Shown one piece after another: positions 60,591 through 64,000 of a DNA stretch of 64,000 bases. This stretch comes from Firmicutes bacterium UBA1422 (GTDB taxonomy: Bacteria; Bacillota; Clostridia; Peptostreptococcales; Anaerovoracaceae). The position numbers and the translations under genes are program-made. A model generated the notes under the pieces. It was not told the origin of the DNA, ran no database searches, and was given only the letters and a program-made list of their open reading frames with translations. The stretch covers positions 1-64,000 of the forward strand of contig DBPK01000016.1 of assembly GCA_002304835.1 (NCBI GenBank), given 5' to 3'. Every line of letters starts with the position of its first letter. The first letter of the stretch is position 1.

Positions 60591-60746
60591 ATGTTTGCTA
60601 CTGTATTAATAAGCATATTGCTGGCAGGAGCTGTGACTGCGGCCCTGAGGGCATTATATAAAGACAAAAAAAAGGGGAAAACGCTATGCGGGTGTGACTG
60701 TAAGAATTGCGCAGATCGTGGCATATGCAACGGAGAAAAGGTTTAG
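60591..60746 (+). CDS. Cysteine-rich small membrane protein, FeoB-associated type
   Basis: A 51-residue protein too short for many gene finders: one membrane helix (TVLISILLAGAVTAALRALY), then basic residues and four to five cysteines in CGCDCKNC and GIC. This is the pattern of the FeoB-associated Cys-rich proteins that follow feoA-feoB in Firmicutes. AAGGAGAAG sits directly before the ATG. It is under the two DtxR-like operators, and no feoA or feoB is present in the window. Confidence 0.85.
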   Translation: MFATVLISILLAGAVTAALRALYKDKKKGKTLCGCDCKNCADRGICNGEKV

Positions 60747-60756
60747 CGACCGATAC

Positions 60757-60786
60757 AAATGCCCCGGGGGGGATCCCGGGGCATTT
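60757..60786 (+). terminator. GC-rich hairpin after the cysteine-rich gene
   Basis: AAATGCCCCGGG and CCCGGGGCATTT form a 12-bp stem with a 6-nt loop; the T-run is short. Between 60787 and 60919 I see nothing else. Confidence 0.7.
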
Positions 60787-60919
60787 GCAGTGTGTGTATT
60801 CACAAAAGAAGGAAAGTTTGTATTGGAGAAATCCATACTTCTGATCTTTCTTGAGTATAAAACGCAAAAGTGACAAATATGTGAAAAAAAGACGCGACAA
60901 GGTTTCTTTCACCAAATCT

Positions 60920-62236
60920 TCAAAATTGCTGGCTTGTCATCAGCTCATACCATTCATTTATATCATCCCCTTCAGAATCATAAACGATATCACCGTTAAG
61001 TATGGTCATAAAAGCTTCCGGCAGTTTCTCTTTTTGAAGAGGGTCCTCTTCAAAAACAGTAAAATCAGCCTTCTTTCCCACTTCTACAGAACCGAAGTTT
61101 TCATTCATCCCTATTTGATAAGCTGCATCGACAGTGAACTGCCTAATATAGCTGTTCATATCAGAAGAAGTGGCTTCTTCAGAGAAAATATCAGGGTCTT
61201 CTTCCGGGCCAAGATACCTGTATTCTTTTTCATGATCATTTACGATCATATCAAAACCTCTTGTGGAAATTTCAGCAAAAACTTTTTCGATATAATCATC
61301 TTTGATTTTGCTGTTATCATTTTCGATGCTTAGCTTAAGAGTATTGAAATTGATAAAACCGTCAAGTTCGGTACATAATGTTTTTCCGTGCATAAGTCTG
61401 GAAAGCAGATATCTTGGATTTATGTTTGTGGCTACAGATAATGAATCAAAGAATCTTTGTCTAAGGAGTCCCTCCTGAAGCATGGAGATCAGAATGCTTT
61501 GATAGGCTTCGCTAAAAACCTCCGGGGAACCGCTGTTGAAAATACCGGTGATCCCCCGCTGACACCATGAAAAAGTTTGTTGGTTGACGGCGTATTTCAG
61601 GGCATCATTATCAAAGGGATCAAGCACGGAGATAATGTAAGGGATGGTCAGTACTTCGACTTCGTCTTCCCTGGCAGCATTCCTGACCAGATCAAGAGCG
61701 GAAGAATTTATCCAGATACCGTCACCGTTTGCTGCAAGTATAACTGCAGGATCATCTCCTGTTATTTCATCCAGCATATGGGCGGCTTCTTCGGTTTTTT
61801 TGTCCGACATGATACTTTGCTCATAGCCGTAGGCAAAAAAAACATCAGGAGTATATCCTTCTTCGGATCCTGCACTTTTCCTTTTGGAGGAAATTCTTTG
61901 CGACCATAATGAAAACTCGGAGGCCAGAGCCTCCTTTATTTCCTCTTCGTTCATTTGAGGGTCCAGAAAAAAGGAACATTCAGAAAAAGCGTCCATGACA
62001 GGAGAACCGTTTACATCCATAAGTCCCGGAGTCACATATTTTCCCTGAAGATCCAAAACAAATGTATCAGATGTCTGCATATCAAGAATATCTTCTATAT
62101 CTCCTACGGCGATTATTATACCGTTTTTGCAGGCAACTGATTGGGCTACGGGGAGATCGGGATCCTGAGTATATATGTCAGCATTGATGATAATAAGGTC
62201 AGCCGTTTCTTTTTTTCCGAAAATACCAAAAGCCAT
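60920..62236 (-). CDS. Amidohydrolase_3 (YtcJ-like) homologue, probably metal-ligand deficient
   Basis: 438 residues from ATG 62236 (GGGAGG upstream). The N-terminal beta sandwich (ADLIIINADIYTQDPDLP) and C-terminal GSVEVGKKADFTVFEEDP match YtcJ-like amidohydrolases. The TIM-barrel strand that should read PGLxDxHxH instead reads PGLMDVNGSPV, so the two metal-binding histidines are missing. The protein is also about 100 residues shorter than typical family members. It is therefore probably not a hydrolase; the role is unknown. It lies alone, opposite the direction of its neighbours. Confidence 0.75.
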   Translation of the reverse strand: MAFGIFGKKETADLIIINADIYTQDPDLPVAQSVACKNGIIIAVGDIEDILDMQTSDTFVLDLQGKYVTPGLMDVNGSPVMDAFSECSFFLDPQMNEEEIKEALASEFSLWSQRISSKRKSAGSEEGYTPDVFFAYGYEQSIMSDKKTEEAAHMLDEITGDDPAVILAANGDGIWINSSALDLVRNAAREDEVEVLTIPYIISVLDPFDNDALKYAVNQQTFSWCQRGITGIFNSGSPEVFSEAYQSILISMLQEGLLRQRFFDSLSVATNINPRYLLSRLMHGKTLCTELDGFINFNTLKLSIENDNSKIKDDYIEKVFAEISTRGFDMIVNDHEKEYRYLGPEEDPDIFSEEATSSDMNSYIRQFTVDAAYQIGMNENFGSVEVGKKADFTVFEEDPLQKEKLPEAFMTILNGDIVYDSEGDDINEWYELMTSQQF

Positions 62237-62357
62237 AAACACCTCCCGGGATATAAAATCAAAAGTCTGGATAACACATGATTATATGAAGCATGCCTCA
62301 AAAGATATTATAACATAAATGATTGCCTGTTATTATCGGATATGATAAGGTGGTCTC

Positions 62358-63092
62358 ATGGAAAAAGAAAAAATCTATGTGGCCACAATAGCTGCAGATG
62401 CAGAGGAAGTCATAGAAAAATACGGCTTTGGCAAAGAAGAGGATATGTTTATATATCCTCAAAATCTTGATAAAAAGACTCTTCCCGAAATAAAAATGCC
62501 TGAAAAGAGATTTCTGCACGGACCCTTCAACGAAGTATACCCTGCTGCAATAGATCCGGCTGCCAGAACGCTGTCAATGGCGAGAATAAACAGGGGATAT
62601 GAGATAGCCTGCAATTACGGTATAGAGGATATGGTACTGCATTCCGGATATGTACCTCTGATATATTTTAAGGAATGGCATCTTAAAGAATCGGTTATTT
62701 TCTGGAAAGAGTTCATAAAAGACAAAGAAGATATCACCGTTTATATTGAAAATGTTATGGACGATGAACCTTATATGATGCTGGAACTTGCAGAGAAGAT
62801 CGCAGACAAAGGGATAAAACTTTGTCTTGATATGGGACATGCGAACTGCGTCAGCTCTGTGCCCTGCGAAGAATGGATAAAAGTACTTGCACCATTTTTA
62901 GGACATTTGCATCTGCACAGTAACAACGGGAATAAAGATGAGCACCTGCCCCTTGGAAAAGGAACATTGAATGCAGAAAAGGCAATAGAAGCGACAGAAA
63001 AATACTGCAGAAAAGACACAACTTATACCATAGAAAGCACCCGGGCAGAAGCAAGCATTTTGTGGCTCAAAGAAAGGGGATTTCTCAAATAA
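62358..63092 (+). CDS. TIM-barrel sugar-phosphate isomerase/epimerase-like protein
   Basis: 244 residues of the xylose-isomerase/AP-endonuclease-2 TIM barrel. YIENVMDDEPYMMLELAEKI (metal-binding Glu), LCLDMGHANC (Asp/His), GHLHLHSNNGNKDEHLPLGKG (His/Asp) and TIESTR (final Glu) outline the metal site. It may be a sugar-phosphate epimerase or isomerase, or an endonuclease-like protein; the substrate cannot be told. AAGGTGG lies just before the ATG. Confidence 0.8.
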   Translation: MEKEKIYVATIAADAEEVIEKYGFGKEEDMFIYPQNLDKKTLPEIKMPEKRFLHGPFNEVYPAAIDPAARTLSMARINRGYEIACNYGIEDMVLHSGYVPLIYFKEWHLKESVIFWKEFIKDKEDITVYIENVMDDEPYMMLELAEKIADKGIKLCLDMGHANCVSSVPCEEWIKVLAPFLGHLHLHSNNGNKDEHLPLGKGTLNAEKAIEATEKYCRKDTTYTIESTRAEASILWLKERGFLK

Positions 63093-63167
63093 AAGCATCA
63101 CGGTCATGAGGGAAGGCAGAAATAGGGCTTTACTTTTTGATTTGCCGGCATTAAAATTATCATGTAA

Positions 63168-63335
63168 AACATATAAGATCTGTGTTCCGGAAATATCCGG
63201 CTAAGAGGGAAGCAGGTTTGAATCCTGCGCGGTCCCGCCGCTGTAAGGGTAGAGTTTTGTCTATTATGTCACTGAGAGATCGGGAAGACGGACAAGGTGA
63301 TGACGCCTGAGCCAGAAGACCTGCATAGATCCCAT
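63168..63335 (+). promoter_or_regulatory. Cobalamin riboswitch
   Basis: Hallmarks of the B12 aptamer in order: AAGAGGGAAGCAGGT, a pairing partner AATCCTGCGCGGTCCCGCC, GCTGTAAGGG, GTCACTG, GGGAAGACGG, TGACGCCTGAGCCAGAAGACCTGC. It is followed by a Rho-independent terminator at 63387-63411 and then a CDS, a typical B12-OFF arrangement. Confidence 0.97.
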
Positions 63336-63386
63336 GCTGTGCCGACGGGCGATCGGTATACAGTTTTTGAAAGAGCAGAAAAACGG

Positions 63387-63413
63387 ACTGCGGCAGTTGC
63401 CGCAGTTTTTTAC
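63387..63413 (+). terminator. Expression-platform terminator of the cobalamin riboswitch
   Basis: ACTGCGGCA and TGCCGCAGT form a 9-bp stem with a minimal loop, followed by six T. The first half, GACTGCGGCAGTT, recurs at about 63488 within the coding sequence. Confidence 0.9.
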
Positions 63414-63436
63414 TTGGAAACTTGTGGGGAAAATCC

Positions 63437-64000
63437 ATGGAAAAGCAGCTTCGAAAAAAAAGAATAAGAAGGATAGCACTAATAGCGACTGCGGCAGTTT
63501 GTCTCATAGCTTTTTTATTCAACCTGGATTTTGAGTATGCGGATTACGGCAAAGCCCTGGGAAAAGAGATCAAGCGGGCGGAAAAAGTCCTGCAGGATGC
63601 TGAGCCGGGTTATGAAAAAGGACAGTATGATCCGGATAAAATAAAAGATTTCAAAAAACAGATCGAAAAAGCAAAGACTGTTTACCGGGACAAGGAAAGC
63701 GAATATGAACAGCAGAAAAATGCCTATGAAAAATTGAAAAAACAAATCAGGAAATTCAAACAGAGCAGCAACAGGGAAGACATAAAAAAAGATAAAGAAA
63801 AAAAGAAAGAAGAGAAAAAGCAAAAATATAATGATGATGAAAACACCCGTAGTAAGGACACAGACAGCAAAGAAGAAAAAAGCGTTGACAGCACAGAAAA
63901 AACCGACGGCAAAATAACAGTATACATAGAAATAAGAAACACCACATACGGCGGACACAGAAGTGTTATACTTTCTGAAACCTCATACAGGACCGATACA
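63437..64000 (+). CDS. B12-regulated membrane-anchored coiled-coil protein, possibly DUF4430-type (partial, runs off the right edge)
   Basis: At least 188 residues. A basic start (MEKQLRKKRIRRI) and a hydrophobic helix (ALIATAAVCLIAFLF) act as a signal anchor. Residues about 28-150 are a Lys/Glu/Asp-rich, mostly coiled-coil stalk. KITVYIEIRN at the end resembles the start of DUF4430, the transcobalamin-like domain often found downstream of B12 riboswitches. The domain itself is cut by the window. The gene sits directly behind a cobalamin riboswitch with a weak ribosome-binding site. It may be a surface B12-binding protein (inference from regulation and domain start). Confidence 0.7.
   Translation, partial: MEKQLRKKRIRRIALIATAAVCLIAFLFNLDFEYADYGKALGKEIKRAEKVLQDAEPGYEKGQYDPDKIKDFKKQIEKAKTVYRDKESEYEQQKNAYEKLKKQIRKFKQSSNREDIKKDKEKKKEEKKQKYNDDENTRSKDTDSKEEKSVDSTEKTDGKITVYIEIRNTTYGGHRSVILSETSYRTDT

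Noticed and set aside
1..64000. tRNA, rRNA, insertion sequence or prophage genes
   Set aside because: I looked for cloverleaf ends, transposases, integrases and terminal repeats and found none I could support.

Overview
This window is the chromosomal replication-origin region of an anaerobic, low-GC Firmicute, most likely in the class Clostridia. I infer this from the gene order rpmH-rnpA-yidD-yidC-jag-mnmE-mnmG-rsmG-parA-parB on one side of dnaA and dnaN-recF-gyrB-gyrA on the other, from type I cyclic-di-GMP riboswitches, from ferredoxin-linked 2-oxoacid oxidation and from a clostridial histidine-degradation set. Genus and species cannot be fixed from the sequence alone. Genes left of about 42.2 kb lie almost all on the minus strand and genes to the right almost all on the plus strand, as expected for two replichores leaving an origin. 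oriC looks bipartite: DnaA boxes upstream of dnaA (42.19-42.27 kb), and weaker boxes plus a DnaA-trio tract between dnaA and dnaN (40.68-40.81 kb).

Far left (1-4.0 kb) is the most unusual locus. A repetitive surface adhesin of the isopeptide-pilin/Cna-B type runs off the window and carries a frameshift. Upstream of it lies a secreted HExxH metalloprotease resembling the clostridial Pro-Pro endopeptidases. The adhesin leader holds one c-di-GMP-I riboswitch with a terminator. The protease leader holds two in series, each with its own terminator. This resembles the C. difficile scheme in which c-di-GMP decides between adhesion and proteolytic release, but with a different riboswitch arrangement. 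A diguanylate cyclase at 26.9-28.8 kb is a candidate local source of the signal.

4.1-14 kb: a GNAT acetyltransferase, an LTA-synthase-like enzyme, rsmA, rnmV, a DivIC-like division protein, a two-gene ABC exporter, an acyl-ACP thioesterase and a MerR/methyltransferase-like fusion regulator. 14-16.4 kb: a GrdX-like protein and a two-component system on the plus strand. 16.4-24.8 kb: an M23 peptidase with a G5 domain, a DnaD protein with a DnaC-like zinc tail, a DUF1858 protein, dnaB, rplI, a soluble GdpP-like phosphodiesterase, a DUF2232 membrane protein, rpsR, ssb and rpsF. 24.8-31.5 kb: a diguanylate cyclase/nucleotidyltransferase/unknown/PAP2-like cluster, then DUF2148, PAP2, YbjQ and PlsC genes. 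31.5-42.1 kb: trpS, an alternative sigma factor with its RsbW-like partner, gyrA, gyrB, recF, dnaN and dnaA.

Right arm: ribosome, tRNA-modification and partition genes with two parS sites flanking parAB. Next come a hut operon (hutH, hutU, hutI, fchA, ftcD), which takes histidine to glutamate with the formimino group passed to folate, and a four-subunit 2-oxoacid:ferredoxin oxidoreductase that may carry the carbon skeleton on to an acyl-CoA. The right end holds a DtxR-family regulator facing a small cysteine-rich membrane protein across two DtxR-like operators, an amidohydrolase homologue lacking its metal-binding HxH, a TIM-barrel isomerase-like protein, and a cobalamin riboswitch ahead of a membrane-anchored coiled-coil protein that runs off the window. 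I saw no tRNA, rRNA, CRISPR array, insertion sequence or prophage.
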